DNA of 64,000 bases from Amylostereum areolatum (taxonomy: Eukaryota > Basidiomycota > Agaricomycetes > Russulales > Stereaceae): contig SAXG01000012.1 in the NCBI GenBank assembly GCA_012932865.1, positions 372,001-436,000 of the forward strand, written 5' to 3'. The translations under genes and the position numbers were made by a program. Shown here piece by piece: positions 45,638 to 57,331 of this stretch (its first letter is position 1; every line of letters begins with the position of its first letter). Below the pieces are notes generated by a model. The model was not told the DNA's origin. It searched no databases and worked only from the letters and a program-made list of their open reading frames with translations.

Positions 45638-48600
45638 TCACTCCAAAGGCCCCATCCTTCGCCTCTCCCGCGCCTTCCGCGACGTCCGATGCAGGCCCAG
45701 AACAGCGTATTTGACCTTGTCCGGCTGATTTGCGTTTATGGCACTGGGAAGAGCGTTAACGTCATGGAAGATAACGGACATATAAACATCGACGAACTCC
45801 GTGAGATCCTTGACAAACTGTGCTTTGGCTTCTTCGGGGGTGGACGCGACCGGCAGTCCTTGAAGGACAGGAGTCGCCCATGCCACTAGCGCCGACGGCC
45901 AGAGAGCGGCCAGCACCCGCACGATGGCGATCACCGTGCTTGTCGAGTCTTCCGGGAAATCACCAACAAGACCTGTAAGAAGAAGTGCCACGAAGTCTTG
46001 CCCCTCTTTTTCTACAATGCGCCGGATTATGTTGGCATAAATGGGGAATTTTGGCGGTGGCGTGGGGTTGAGCGCGTCAGGAGGAGAGAGGCAATCATGC
46101 GTAAGGACGATCCGGAAAAGATCGAGGGTGGCAAAGACAATGTCGGACTGAAGGAGGGTGAGGGCGGTCATGGCGACGCGGAACGCAAAGGGAAACGCCG
46201 AAGATTCGAAGAAAATGTCGGGTGCGTACTCCACCAACTCCATGAGCATGCGCACGTAGTCGTCCAGGACTGTGATAAAAAGTTGAAGGCGTTAGAGCGG
46301 GTAGATCGACGCGTGCAGCATTACTTACTGTCGGAGATCAGAGCAGGCTGCTTCTCCTGGAGTAAGGCAACCAAACGGTTGGTCGACTGCTCGTAAATAA
46401 CACGGAAAGAAGCTCGTAATGCGGGATCCTCCTCATTCCCGAAGGCTTGGATGACTTTGCTGGCGACCCAGAGATAACTGGAGAAATTTGTGGCTTCGAA
46501 CGCGGCGGACATCCGGTTGACAACAGCAGGCACAACTCCCAGTGCTGCCTTGCCAAAGAAGCCCAGTCCATGACGGATGGTGCGGGTGGCACGTTCTGTA
46601 CTCTCCGCGTCGGAGCCATACTTCAGTACAAACGCATCGAGGACGGTCCAGGCCTCTTCGCAAGTACTTTGGCATGCGACAGGAAGCCTCTGACCAAACG
46701 GACCCACAACCCAAAGCATGACCTCAAGGTTAGCGAGTCCATCTATGCATGTTTAGTCCACCATCGAAACATACAGGATAGGCTAACTTACCGCCGACGG
46801 ATTTAAGTTCTTGCTTGGTCACCACGGAGACTTTAGCCGACAAAGCATGGACAACGGACAGAATGTCCAATGCAAAAGTGCGAAGCGATTGCGCTGCTTG
46901 TTCCGTGGGCATGGCGGAAATGACATGCGATATCGCCTCGTAAATGACCATCTTATCCTCTTGTGGCAACTTCGAGCCCACAGTCCCAAGGAAGGTGTGA
47001 AGTTGCGGTAGGAAGGGTACAAGGTGCTGTGCCAAACGCATTAGCTTGAAGAGGGAAAGATAGAAAGGGGTGTATTTACCTGTTTACAGTCTTCGCAGAG
47101 ATATTTCAACGCGTGGCCAGCGGCAGTGCACACCTCTTCGTCCGAGTCTTCGAAACCTGCCGAGATGTATTGAAGACAGGCGGGAACATAATCCATGTGC
47201 AAGTTGATCCATCTTGTGTACCGGGAGATGAGGAGGAGGGCTGCATATCGCACGCGAGGATGTTGTGGGAGGGAGGGTATCGTTTCCATGACCCTCGGCA
47301 CGGCTTTGTCGTCATTAGGGTCGATTTCTGCACCCATAGAACGCATAGCGAACAGAGGCGCTTCAACGTCTTGCCATGTCGCACCGGGGCCTCGTGAAAG
47401 GGCGACGGAAATCAGGTCAAGGGCTGTCATGAGACAGTATTCTGTGCCGAGCACAGCGCAACAGTCCTTGAGCGTGTCCCCCATAACATGTCGAAACTGA
47501 CGGAAGTTTTCGAGCTCTTGGCCTGTTAGGCTTGAAACATCTTGAGGGAAGCGGAGATGGCCAATGATGACATTCATCAATGCCTTGTAAGCCTCGTGGA
47601 AAAGGGGGGAAATGGAAGTTCTTTTCCCGATACTCTGAGCGAGTCTTTCCCAGAATGGGAAGGTGATGGGAACAATGTCCAAGTCGGAGTAGGCAGAACA
47701 CTCGCCGATGATTTCGACGAGAGGGAAAAACGTTTCCGTGTGGTGAAGTATGAGCGAGCGGTAGCATTCGCCAGCCTCTGCAAAAATTCGGGCAAACCCT
47801 CTCATTTTGTCGGGGTCCTCTTTAGCTGCCACGAGACCTGAACGCAACTTTAAGACTTGAGGGACGATACGCTCGATGACGGGCATGTTGTCGTCCACTT
47901 CCTGTGTCTCGTGGATGATGTCGCATATTACATCTGCCGCCGCGTCGAAGAGCTGCTCGGAAGCAAGGGCCTCGAAGGCAAAGTCGAAAAGCTGTGTGCT
48001 GCCCACGGCAGTTGCAGATACTTCTCCGGCAACCAGCCAGCTTTTGAGGCAACGAAAGACCTGGTTCTGTACAGCAATCGTCACGCCTAAAAAGCCAGTC
48101 AGCCGGCTATAGACATGTTCGTGCGCGAACGCTTCACCTGCGGCCTGAATGTACATGGTGAGGATGTTAAGGACTTGACTCGCATTTCCCGTGAGCAATT
48201 GCGCCGACCGCTCTCGATAGTCTTGATCCTGATGACGGTATAAGCGTTTTCTCCCTGGTCCATGAGCCATGTAACATACCGTGATAGGGATCTTTATATT
48301 AGAGTTGAGCTCCTCTGGAAGTACGATGAGGAACTCCAGGAGAACCGGGACAGTGACGGCATTGTTTCCAAACGTCTCGATCATGGTTTGAACTACATTT
48401 CCCCACGTCGGTAACTGGATGGCAAGGCCAGAGAGGGCAAGACAGAGCTGTGTGATGATGGTTTTTGGGCCTCCCTTGTAAGCTTCCAGCGCGGCTACCA
48501 ACGTATCGCGCAACGAAAAGAGGTTGTTTTCTGACACTTGATGGAGATCGTAGGTGACCTGCGAGTGAGATCAGGAGTATGAGTGCGTGGATACGGATCA

Positions 48601-48891
48601 AAGGCGGCTGCCACACACACCTTCGTTCTAAAAGTCTGAGCAGCGAAGAGCTTTGCAGGCTGGGGAGCTTCTGGAGAGCTCAAAAGAAGGCTACAGGCAT
48701 CCCAGGCCTCCGACTGATGGTGTGGGTAGGTCGATGTGGTTAGGTGGCGATTGACGGACGTCCATAGGCGAAACGGTATTTACTGAGTGTTGGAAGTCTT
48801 GGAGCCAATTGTTGGCCTTGTCAAGCGCGTCGCGATCGGGCGCGCGACTAAAAACATCAAGAGCAGACAAAAGAGCCTGTAAATCGGCCAT
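45638..48891 (-). CDS. MTR10: importin-beta family receptor Mtr10 / transportin-3
   Basis: Long HEAT-repeat karyopherin. N-terminus MADLQALLSALDVFSRAPDR with DKANNWLQDFQHS, then LLSSPEAPQPAKLFAAQTFR (Mtr10/TNPO3 first HEAT repeats), LRDTLVAALEAYKGGPKTII, LCLALSGLAIQLPTWGNVV, VPVLLEFLIVLPEELNS. Later exons carry WLVAGEVSATAVGSTQLFDF and CTAAGHALKYLCEDCKQ, and the end reads ALLLTGLVGDFPEDSTSTVI and GLHRTSRKARERRRMG. It imports SR/RGG RNA-binding proteins into the nucleus and affects tRNA export. Start 48891 is chosen over an in-frame upstream ATG because it begins the conserved region. Stop 45638-45640. Confidence 0.93.
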
Positions 48892-49379
48892 CGGGCGTGT
48901 GGCTTGGAGGATCGGTGGTGGAGGCGGACGGAAAGACGCAGAGCCCACTGTCATCGACATCCCCAAGCGCCTAATTGCCCTATTTGGAGCGATCGCAGTC
49001 CCCATTTTCGTTTCCCCTTTGCCTCGCATTTACTTCGCACATATCGTCATGTCGCCAAAGCCGTGGTATATGCATTCAGTCATCAAAAATGTCGTCCGGC
49101 TCGACGACCAGTAAGGACTCCAATGGTAGTAAAGCAGAATCAAGGAGGTAAACATACTAAGTAGAAGAAAAACACAAAGATGGGATATCCGGGTAAACGA
49201 GTGTGGTGCAGTCGGGGACAGTATCAACACTAAGACGGGGCGGCCGAAGGTCCTCATACAAAAAAAAGGTTGTATCATACCAAAATAGACACGGAGGAGC
49301 ACAGGACGCGCGGTGTCGCCGAATACATAGAGGGTTCGAATAAAAAAGCCAAGGGATTTTGAGGAGGATTGCATATCCT
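48892..49379. other. spacer MTR10 promoter / CDC3 3' flank
   Basis: 488 bp with no recognisable gene. Short ORFs are unsupported. Confidence 0.4.
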
Positions 49380-51086
49380 CTAGCGAAGGAAACCCCGGTT
49401 CTTTTTCGTCTGCGAAAAGCGTGAGCGAGGCGGGATGAAAAAACGGGGTTTTTGCTTACTGCGCCCTTCTCTGGAGTAAGCGGCCTGCCACTTTCGAGTC
49501 TCCGTTTCTTGTCGTCGAGGTCGGAGCGCTGCTTGTCGAGAGCGTCCTTCATCTCGCGGTGCCGCGCGTAGAGCTCCTCTTCGGACTGCTTGAGCTTGGC
49601 CTCCTTCTCTTGCACTTTTTGCTGGAAGACCATCTTCATCTCAGCCTCCATCTTCGCAAGCTTGGCCTCGTGTAGGACACGTTCCTCTTGCATACGCAAT
49701 GCAGGGCTAAAGTTTCCATTAGTATCTCATAATGCGTTTTCGATAAGATCAAAGACACTTACTTGACCTCCTTGAAGACGCTCGAATCCTGAGCAACGCC
49801 CATGCTGAGGAGCTTCTCTGTTCGCCAGTTCTCGTACAGGACGTCGTTGGTATGCTCCCTCAGCTCCTCCATGTACGTTCGCACAAGCATTTGACGAAGC
49901 TTGACGAAGTCACAGTGGTCCTCGTTGTCGACCTCAATGACACCCCAGGGGTAAGAACGTCCGCGAACTTCACGGCCATCAGGCGTCTCAACGATGTTAT
50001 TGGAGCCGACAACAGCGAATGGAATCTTGCTGGCGATCTCCTCGGCTTCCGCGATGGTTTCCTCATCCTCGTTTTCATAAGTAGGTGCCTCGAAAATGTG
50101 GATGTTGTGGTAGGCGATGTCGGCAAGGATCTATAACACCAGTAAGGAAAAGAGGGCAGCATCCAAGCGCATGTCACTCGCCCTCGCTTTGAATTCGGCG
50201 ACCTCCTCGTCGGTGAGCGTATCGGCCTTGGCAATGATCGGAATCAGATTGACTTTGGTATGAAGACGACGCATGAATTCAATATCCAGAGGCTTCAGGC
50301 TGCAGAGGGCGCATCAGTCGGAGGCGAGGACGGAAGACAAAGGGAACGAGAACGAACGCGTGGCCAGTAGGTTGAATGAAGTATAGGCATGCATGTACCC
50401 TGTTATCGACAATCTTAACGCGGTTAACGCGGTTCTCCTGTTCAAGATATGAATCGAAGCGCGATTCGATGTTCTCGACAATGGGCTTCCAGCTGAGGGG
50501 ACTGCGATCAAGCACCACCCGTAGTTACAGGAAGGCAAACATACCTGTCATCGTTGTTGACAAAGTCACCGAAACCAGGGGTGTCGACGACGGTCAGACG
50601 GAGGCGAACGCCGTTTTCGTCGATGTCTGGGTGAGATGGTCGGCGCGTGCGAAAGGAGAAGGATAGGGAAGTTGTCTTACCGGCGCTTATGCTTTCGATA
50701 GCCACCGTGGATGGCCGGTCAGCATTGGGGGCGAGAGGCTCCTTGGGAGGGTAGAGAGGGGTATCGAAGAGGGTGTTGACGAGGGTGGATTTTCCGAGTC
50801 CAGACTCGCCTTGGAGACGAACGGCGTTGAATGATGGGGAGGGGCGAAGATAGAAAGGATGACACGTACCAACGACCATAGCGGTGAACTGGAAGCCCTT
50901 CCTCACGCTCTTGCGATGAACTTGGTTGGGGAGGTTGGCGAAACCGACATAGCCCATGAGCTTCTTGCGAATGATGGGGGAGAGGCCGGACTGGTTGTGA
51001 CTGGGAAGGGAGTTGGTCGAGCCGTTGGCGCCGCCATTGGGAGTGGGGGAAAGGTCGCCGTTACGGGAGGAGGCGTAATCCGTCAT
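49380..51086 (-). CDS. CDC3: septin Cdc3 (SEPT7/AspB group)
   Basis: GTP-binding septin. The N-terminus is low-complexity, then [20 protein letters not shown], a polybasic stretch [11 protein letters not shown]1 P-loop GESGLGKST (spliced), G3 DTPGFGD, the septin-unique element ([15 protein letters not shown]), G4 AKADTLT, and [21 protein letters not shown]-terminal coiled coil follows ([20 protein letters not shown] and [20 protein letters not shown]), as in Cdc3-group septins, ending after a last splice with TKKNRGFLR; stop 49380-49382. Septin filaments mark the hyphal neck, septum and clamp sites. Assignment to Cdc3 rather than Cdc12 rests on the N-terminal [11 protein letters not shown] sequence and tail. 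Confidence 0.93.
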
Positions 51087-51280
51087 CTGGAGGGAATATA
51101 AGTAAGAATAAGGAAGAACGAAAGAGGAGGAACGCAGTACGCTGAGGAGGGGGGAGGGGGTCGAGGTGGTGGACGGAAAGAAGAAAGTCGGCGCGTCGTG
51201 TTTGGCTACTTTCCCGCGAAAGAAACAGCCGTGGCTGGCCGCTCGACGTCCAAAATACATATGTATATGATAACTCAGAG

Positions 51281-51889
51281 TCATTCGTCCTCGCCCCACT
51301 CGATGTACATCTCGAATATTGCCTCTGTCGCCTCCACCTCCGCCTCCGTCCCCTCCCCGCTCAGACACGTCCCCGCCCGCTCCCCGCCCCCCACCGCCCA
51401 TTCATCTCGGGGGTACCCTACGTCCCGCACCTGCCCCGCCCAGAATACGTCCGCCTCCGTCTGGCTCGTGTACACCGGCTTCCCGTTCACCTCCTCCCTC
51501 TCCACTTCCGCTAATCGTCGCAACGATGGGTCCATATGGCTCTTCTCCGTCTTCGCCCTCCGAGCTGCTGTCCGATTCTCAGTCCCGATCCTTCTCTCCG
51601 ACCCTGTCGCCTTCCCTCGGCCGTAAATCGTTCGCCCCACCCGGTCAAGGCCATGAGACGGTACCGCAATCACCGTCCCGTCCTCTCTCCTCCGCAACTC
51701 TACGTCTTTCCAGAATGCCCCTGCGCCTAGACTCGGAAGCCCTTTCTTCGGTGGTCGTGCATGCTCATATGGCTTCGATGTGCGCTGAACTCGCGTAGTG
51801 TGTGACGGCACGTCCCCGGTCTGCGCTCGACGATTGGCGTACACCGTCCTAAACGCAACCTGAGCGTCGGGTGATTCGAGGGCGTACAT
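51281..51889 (-). CDS. hypothetical protein, 202 residues
   Basis: A single uninterrupted frame, mostly charged (Arg, Glu, Gly). It reads [20 protein letters not shown], then [20 protein letters not shown], and ends with an acidic tail (EIF-like MYIEWGEDE). No signal peptide, membrane segment or family motif is visible. The opposite strand is also open over part of this region but reads as Pro/Arg-rich low complexity, typical of an antisense shadow. It may be a basidiomycete-specific gene. Confidence is moderate because intact single-exon frames of this length occur by chance in GC-rich DNA. Confidence 0.5.
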   Translation of the reverse strand: MYALESPDAQVAFRTVYANRRAQTGDVPSHTTRVQRTSKPYEHARPPKKGLPSLGAGAFWKDVELRRREDGTVIAVPSHGLDRVGRTIYGRGKATGSERRIGTENRTAARRAKTEKSHMDPSLRRLAEVEREEVNGKPVYTSQTEADVFWAGQVRDVGYPRDEWAVGGGERAGTCLSGEGTEAEVEATEAIFEMYIEWGEDE

Positions 51890-52469
51890 GCTGTGTGTTT
51901 AGTGGGTGTTGGAGCTCGAGGGTATAGTATGGTCATGTCACAAAGATACAGCCTTGTATTTATGCGACTCGCCTAACGAAGGCTACCGCAACAATGGACA
52001 AGCAGGTCAGGGACCCTTCCCTTCACATTGACAACAAATCTGCTTTTGCCATAAACGAGGCGCGGATCGCTCTGGCCACGGTCTTTGTCGTCGATGTGGC
52101 GCTGCGTCACAAAGATGGTATCAGGTTCGAAGTATCGGGTTCGAACACAATGTGTCAGAGGCCCGGCACGCTACACAGAGGAGCCGTCTCCGTTGCACTC
52201 GATGAGGCCTCATGAAGTTAGTTGACGTACCATGACAAACATGCATCAGACTAGACTCACCCGCTAGCTTATCTTGACTAGATGAGGCGTAGCGAATATA
52301 CCGATTTCGATGCTTCATGTTCGAATCAAGCACCGGCGTCAATGGAGACGGGAAACGTTTGTATTCACATCAAAGGGTCAATGGGTATTGTGACAATAAG
52401 TGAGGGGGCAAGTCTTCTTTATGCAGTGGCACCTTGTATTCCAAGCAAAGTCACTTCAATGTACGCCAT
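51890..52469. other. gene-poor spacer left of the nitrilase copies
   Basis: 580 bp. Short ORFs on both strands show no recognisable domain. I see no RNA gene. Confidence 0.4.
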
Positions 52470-53443
52470 AATGGGATCAAACGCTTACTAGATCACCGAC
52501 AACATCGAGTGCGATTTTGCCACGAACAATGAGGTTGAAGTCTGCCGTCAACGCCTCCTCGCCACCCCACCACGGACCTTCCAGGACTTTCCCCTGGGGA
52601 TTGATGACAACGTTGCCTCCTCCGATCATGACGTTCTCGCCGTTGCGAGCGGCAGCGTCCGCCACTGAGTGATCCCGTGGATAGTTTTTCTCTTGAGAGT
52701 ATCGGCATACGGGGTCCGGACAGGACGAAGCAGCGACCTTCGAGGGTGTCATGAGCCACTCTGTGCTGCCAACCGGAACCCGAATCGATCACGGGCGCGC
52801 ACCAAATTTGTAGGACGTGAAGAATACCAACGCAATGGCATGTAGTTCTCCTGTAAGGATAAGAGGTGCATGAGTATCTTCGCAGATCAAAACGCGTGGC
52901 CATAACGAATCCTCACCATCATAGAGTGGTAGAAACCTTAGCCTTGTCAGCCTCAATTCCCGAGCTGAACTGGATTTGAAGTACAGGAAAAGTATACGTT
53001 CTTCCCTGCCTCCAGAGAAGACGTTCAAAGGCCGTTGGAACGAGCTTGCGATGTTTTCCGAATATCCCCAGGACGACGAAGTCTTTGCTAATCAATTCTA
53101 TCCGAGAAAGCGCAGGGGGAGGGAGTTCCATGGTGGCTTCATAGTATCGCAAAACTTAGGTTTGTCTTTCCAACGATTGCCCGCCGACCTTGTCACGAAA
53201 CGTCGACATCCGGAGATAACCGCCTACGCCGTCAACGGATATTTATCAGTCGGAACCCCCGGATAATGGAGGCAGGAGTGCGTACAAGGCCTCTAGGAAC
53301 ACAGCCAACGGCAAACCATCGCGTTCTTTAGTCAGCCTGGTACGTCGGAGCCTGGTACGTCGGACCAGCTTATCCAAGGTCTCTGGAGAGAACTACGCTG
53401 CAGCAGCGCTTGGCAACACGGACGCCCGAACCATGTTTGGCAT
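52470..53443 (-). pseudogene. decayed tandem copy of nitrilase
   Basis: The copy aligns in order with the intact neighbour at 53916-55085. ATG at 53441-53443 starts MPNMVRASVL (intact: MSNTIRASVV), then a TAG replaces the tyrosine codon at position 17, then FSPETLDKL and KERDGLPLAVFLEA (catalytic-Glu block FPEA changed to FLEA). Later pieces are YHEATMELPPPALSRIE-like, a gap that removes about 20 residues before GKHRKLVPTAFERLLW, then ADKAKVSTTL. There the catalytic-cysteine codon TGC is replaced by TGA, followed by a retained GT-AG intron and ENYMPLR. The C-terminal part (ARNGENVMIGGGNVVINPQG) is well preserved. Introns are kept, so this arose by segmental duplication. Confidence 0.85.
53335..53364. 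repeat. 15 bp tandem duplication in the nitrilase pseudogene
   Basis: gcctggtacgtcgga occurs twice in a row (53335-53349, 53350-53364). It adds five codons compared with the intact copy. Confidence 0.9.
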
Positions 53444-53915
53444 GGTAAGACCAGCAGAGGGATGTCGTGATACATATAGATTCAATGCATGAACCCATGC
53501 CTTGATACCTTCCATGTCACCTTAAGGATGCCCGAAGCACGCGAATTGGAAGAAATGGGAGGATTTCTTGTGAACGAACACTGATTACGGGCCATCTTTT
53601 ACCGCGGATCGAGGATACTTGTGCTTCAAATGTCAGTATCATTGCGCCGATGGGAAGCGCCTCACCAAGCATCTCAGGCCTCAGCCACATTGGAGTCGAT
53701 GTACTTGAGGGCTACAAAAACGGTGATATAGGCTGGAAATGTATTTAGAGCACGAACCGTGGCCAGTTTACCCGTAAACATTGTGACCAGAGGTGGGCGT
53801 CTTCGTGAAGGTACGCATGGAGAAAGTGCCATGCTAAGTTGCCCAGCCGTGATAGCAGATGAGGTGTGCAGATTTTATGGTTTGTTACGATCTTACAGGT
53901 GTGTCAAAACTTCCT
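53444..53915. other. spacer between nitrilase pseudogene and intact nitrilase
   Basis: 472 bp expected to hold the old promoter of the copy and the 3' flank of the intact gene. No gene seen. Confidence 0.4.
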
Positions 53916-55085
53916 TCACGCTGCGTTCACCCGCAGCTCAAATACTGGAGCAGGTGGTCGTTCCAGTCAGCGGTGAATAATACCGGTGTACACGATTACA
54001 GTAGACTCACTGTCGTTTCTCGCGTAATGTCCAGTAACGTCGAAGTCATATTTACCCCGCACGATATCGTCCAGGTCCAACTCTGCAGTGAGCACGCCTT
54101 CTCCTTCCAGTAGCGGCCCAGCCAATACCCTGCCAAGAGGATTGACGATGACGCTACCTCCCGCGATCATGACGTTCTCCCCATTGCGAGCGTTGGCATT
54201 GGCCACGGCATGATCAGGTGGATAGTCCTTCTCCTGCGCGTATTGGCAAGCAGCGAGTACAAAGCAGCGACCTTCGAGTGCGATGTGTGTCATTGTATGC
54301 TGCCAGACGGGTCGGGCGTCAACAGTCGGTGCACAGTAAAGCTGAGTGCCCTTGGAGTAGTAGAAGGTGCGAACTGTATAGCACGAGTGAATATTTGATC
54401 CGCCGGATCGCGGTCAACAAGAGTACAAACGTAGTGGCATGTAATTCTCCCTGCAATGGCAAGTCATTTATTTGGTCAAGAGAGACCCAGCCTGGAATCT
54501 TACCAGCAGATAGTTGCAGAGAGCTTGGCTTTGACAGCGCTGTCCCCTGAGGTGAACTGACGTTCAAGAACAGGAAGAGTATCAGAGCCTCCTTGACCCC
54601 ATATGAGTCGCTCGGCGGCCGTCGGCATCAGCTTGCGATGCTTTCCGACAAACCCGTCGTGAGGGTCGACAAAAATGACCGTGCAGTAGAGGGTGCCACC
54701 GTCGCGTTCAATGATGCCCACGACGAGGAAAATGTCGTTGTCGTGTCCGATGGCTTCGATCCGTGTGAGGGCGGGTGAAGGAAGCTCGATTGCTGCCTGG
54801 TGGTACCGCAAGAATTCCTCGCGTCCTTCCGGAGAGCGTTCCCCAACAACCGCGCCGAATGTCGACATTTTGGGATATCCGCCAATACTACAAGTGTACT
54901 ATATGATTAGAGCAGAGAATACTTGAATAGGATACAACGTACAAAGCCTCTGGGAACACGGCTATCTGCGAGCCATCGCGATCCTTAGCCACCTTGACCA
55001 GGCGTTCTAATTTATCGAGGGTATCTGGCAGAGAATAAGCCGCTGTACAAGCCTGGACAACGGACGCTCGAATGGTGTTTGACAT
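53916..55085 (-). CDS. nitrilase / cyanide-hydratase family carbon-nitrogen hydrolase
   Basis: The catalytic triad blocks are all present: Glu in AVFPEAL (N-terminal exon), Lys in GKHRKLMPTAAERLIWGQG, and Cys in SATICW followed across an intron by ENYMPLR. Also seen are GAVVGERSPEGREEFLRYHQ, VVGIIERDGGTLYCTVIFVD, ARNGENVMIAGGSVIVNPLG and GHYARNDIFELRVNAA after the last splice; stop 53916-53918. Branch-1 nitrilases hydrolyse organic nitriles to acids and ammonia. Fungal relatives may instead hydrate cyanide, and sequence alone does not decide. Start 55083-55085. A decayed tandem copy lies immediately downstream. Confidence 0.9.
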
Positions 55086-55267
55086 CGAAGGTAGGTGAGA
55101 GTGGATCGTGGGATGGGAGACAAGTGAGCAGTGACTCGGGTGAGCTTTGAATTGAGTACCTGTTATCGATACACGTGACTAATCGTGAATGAGACGTGCA
55201 GTTTAAGTCGAAATCCGGGGGAGAAGACGAAAGGAATTATATTGGTTCACGCCAGGATGGATGTAAG

Positions 55268-56246
55268 CTATTGAACCTGCGGTAGCGGCGACGAAGTGGC
55301 TTGGCTTCGGGGGAGCGGTTTGGGCAACCATGACCGAGGGAAGTCCTTTATGGATGGTGCAGACTTATCACGCCGTCTGCCTCCACCGATGTCACCCAAA
55401 AGCTTCCCCTTCCCGGCTTTCCTCAACTTGGCTTCGATATGGCGTGTATCAAGTGGAATGTCTTCGAACGTATCGTTTGTTTTCTAAGAGAGTTCGTTAG
55501 CAGATGTGCAATGAGACTTCGGGCGTAAAGACGCACATTAGATTCAGCTATTAGCCTATCCAGCACATCGCTAGCCCACTTCAAGTTCATTGCAGGTTCC
55601 TTGAAATCTTCGCAGGATATCTTGATGTATCCATGCTCGCTTCCACCCTCCCTGTATCTGACTCCCGAGTCCTTCGGTGCGTCAGGACTCCATCGAACAC
55701 CAGCCAAAACACAGCACTTGTGTATGGCCTTTTCGTCCCGCAGGGGAAGCTGGGAGACGGGGACCACGATCGTGCGCTTCGCAGCTGCGGGGTGGTGCTC
55801 GCCAGCGTACGATATCGAACGGACCATGATGGGGTTTTCTGAAGTAGGCGGGATAAAAGGTTTTCGGAAAGCTACTCTTCGTAAGAACCATGGTAAAAAA
55901 GAAAACTGGAGCAGGGCTTACCGACGAGCTTCGGCATCTCGTGTTCTATAAGACGGAGGTAGTGCAGATTGTGACGCTGCTGTTGAAGCCACAGGTGGCC
56001 AGCAACAGTAGTATCATCGTCTTCAAAGTCCTGAATGGCTTCAAGGTCCCATTTAGGCTCCCCTCCCTTGTAAGTTGCTACGTCCCCGGCAAGGCCTTCG
56101 GCGATGGCCTCCTCGCTCGGGGGAGAAGTAACAGCGGTAGGTCTTGCCGAAGAACGACGAGGGTATGTTCGGATAGACGACGAGGAGAACGAGCGAGATG
56201 GCCGAGCGAGACGTAAGAAGGCAGGAGAATGTACACACCAGCTCAT
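55268..56246 (-). CDS. MRPS35: mitochondrial small-subunit ribosomal protein mS35
   Basis: Contains the MRP-S28/S35 domain: VAGHLWLQQQRHNLHYLRLI then EHEMPKLV, RKPFIPPTSENPIMVRSIS, HKCCVLAGVRWSP, HGYIKISCEDFKEPAMNLKW and DVLDRLIAESN. The N-terminus is Arg/Ser-rich (RLARPSRSFSSSSIRTYPRR), a plausible mitochondrial presequence. The tail DTRHIEAKLRKAGKGKLLGD ends PLPQVQ at a TAG (55268-55270). Three introns. A gtgtac donor right after the ATG offers an alternative first exon, so the first few residues are uncertain. Yeast counterpart: Rsm24. Confidence 0.87.
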
Positions 56247-56394
56247 GACTGCCTAGGACGCGGCGGAGCAACTGAACGGGGTCGGGATTCGGGAACGCGC
56301 TTGGAACGCGACGGCCATTACCGCGTGCACACAAACGCAAACAAGTCAGGATCCAGATCTTAGCATCAACTTGAACTTATACATACTTACTTCT

Positions 56395-57229
56395 ACCACA
56401 ATCTTCATATTTCAGCTAAATCCCAGGAGTCCAGGTAAAGCCATGGTTGTAAGTTCCACCAGCATCTCTGCAGCTGCGACCGTAGCATTTATCTTCCCGT
56501 AGAAACTACTTCTTTCCATCAAAGCCGAACTTGAGAATGTCACAGATCTCGTCCCAGCCTCGGACGACTTCGAGTACTTTTTTGAGGTCGGTTGAGATCC
56601 ACTTGTGCTCCACAGCTCAGCTACATACCAACTAGCTGTCAGGTTAAGTGCTCGAGCTGTAACGAGAAACATCCCAAATTTGTGTCACTCAACCGCCTCG
56701 TAGGTGTCGCCACACAGGCTTCGCGAGTCAAGCTCTTGAGATACCTTGATACACCTTAGGAAGAACACGAAGTGAGCGCAGGCAAAGGTAGCAGTGCCCA
56801 TTTCGTGTGGCGCTGCGGCTTCTGCAAACGCGAAAGCACCGCCAAATTCGACGCTGCAAGTCCTCCACAGCCGTACACGGCCGACGCAAACGGTCAATTT
56901 TCCCCTTTCTTGACACTCGATTGCAGAGGGCTTGAGTTCGTTGGATTCGACCCAAGAGTAAGCCTCTTGCCAAGCACAATGTCGCACCCGCACAACTGAT
57001 GCTTCTGTACTAGGGGGTATGGACATGCGTGGGAGCCGAATCAGGAACTAAATTCAATGAAGTCGAGTATGACAACTCGGAAGGTTGGGTTGATTACGAT
57101 GAGAAGGTGCGTCGACTTACCCAGAGTTTGTGTGTTTTGCTTTCGTGGGTCTCGACGGCTAAGTGGACTTCGCAGGCTGCGGTCCCCGTAGGTATATCAG
57201 ATTTGGAATGTAAGTGGAGCAGAGCGTAG
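56395..57229 (+). CDS. CZIB: CXXC-motif zinc-binding protein CZIB (DUF866), 5' end unresolved
   Basis: Exons give AELENVTDLVPASDDFEYFF, then VKCSSCNEKHPKFVSLNRL, EEHEVSAGKGSSAHFVW, RCGFCKRESTAKFD, YTADANGQFSPFLTLDCRGL, EFVGFDPR, GVWTCVGAESGTKFNEVEYD and AAVPVGISDLECKWSRA, stop 57227-57229. The two zinc-binding CxxC pairs (CSSC, CGFC) are intact. The family is conserved from yeast to human but its role is unknown. Introns are canonical. The start is a problem: the family begins with about eight residues before AELEN, the only nearby ATG (56442) does not join in phase, and the true first exon was not found. The left coordinate is therefore approximate. Confidence 0.85.
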
Positions 57230-57331
57230 ATACTAAGGGGAGTACGACAAGTGCGCATACAGTCTATCGATACCACAGTACCAAAGTCAGCAATGACAAT
57301 GTATATTATCAACACCATCTGGACATGTTTA

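Noticed and set aside
51319..51798. Proline-rich ORF on the plus strand
   Set aside because: Low-complexity antisense shadow of the minus-strand ORF 51281-51889.
52125..52175. tRNA-like T-loop words (ggttcgaac)
   Set aside because: No acceptor stem, D arm or anticodon arm can be folded around them.
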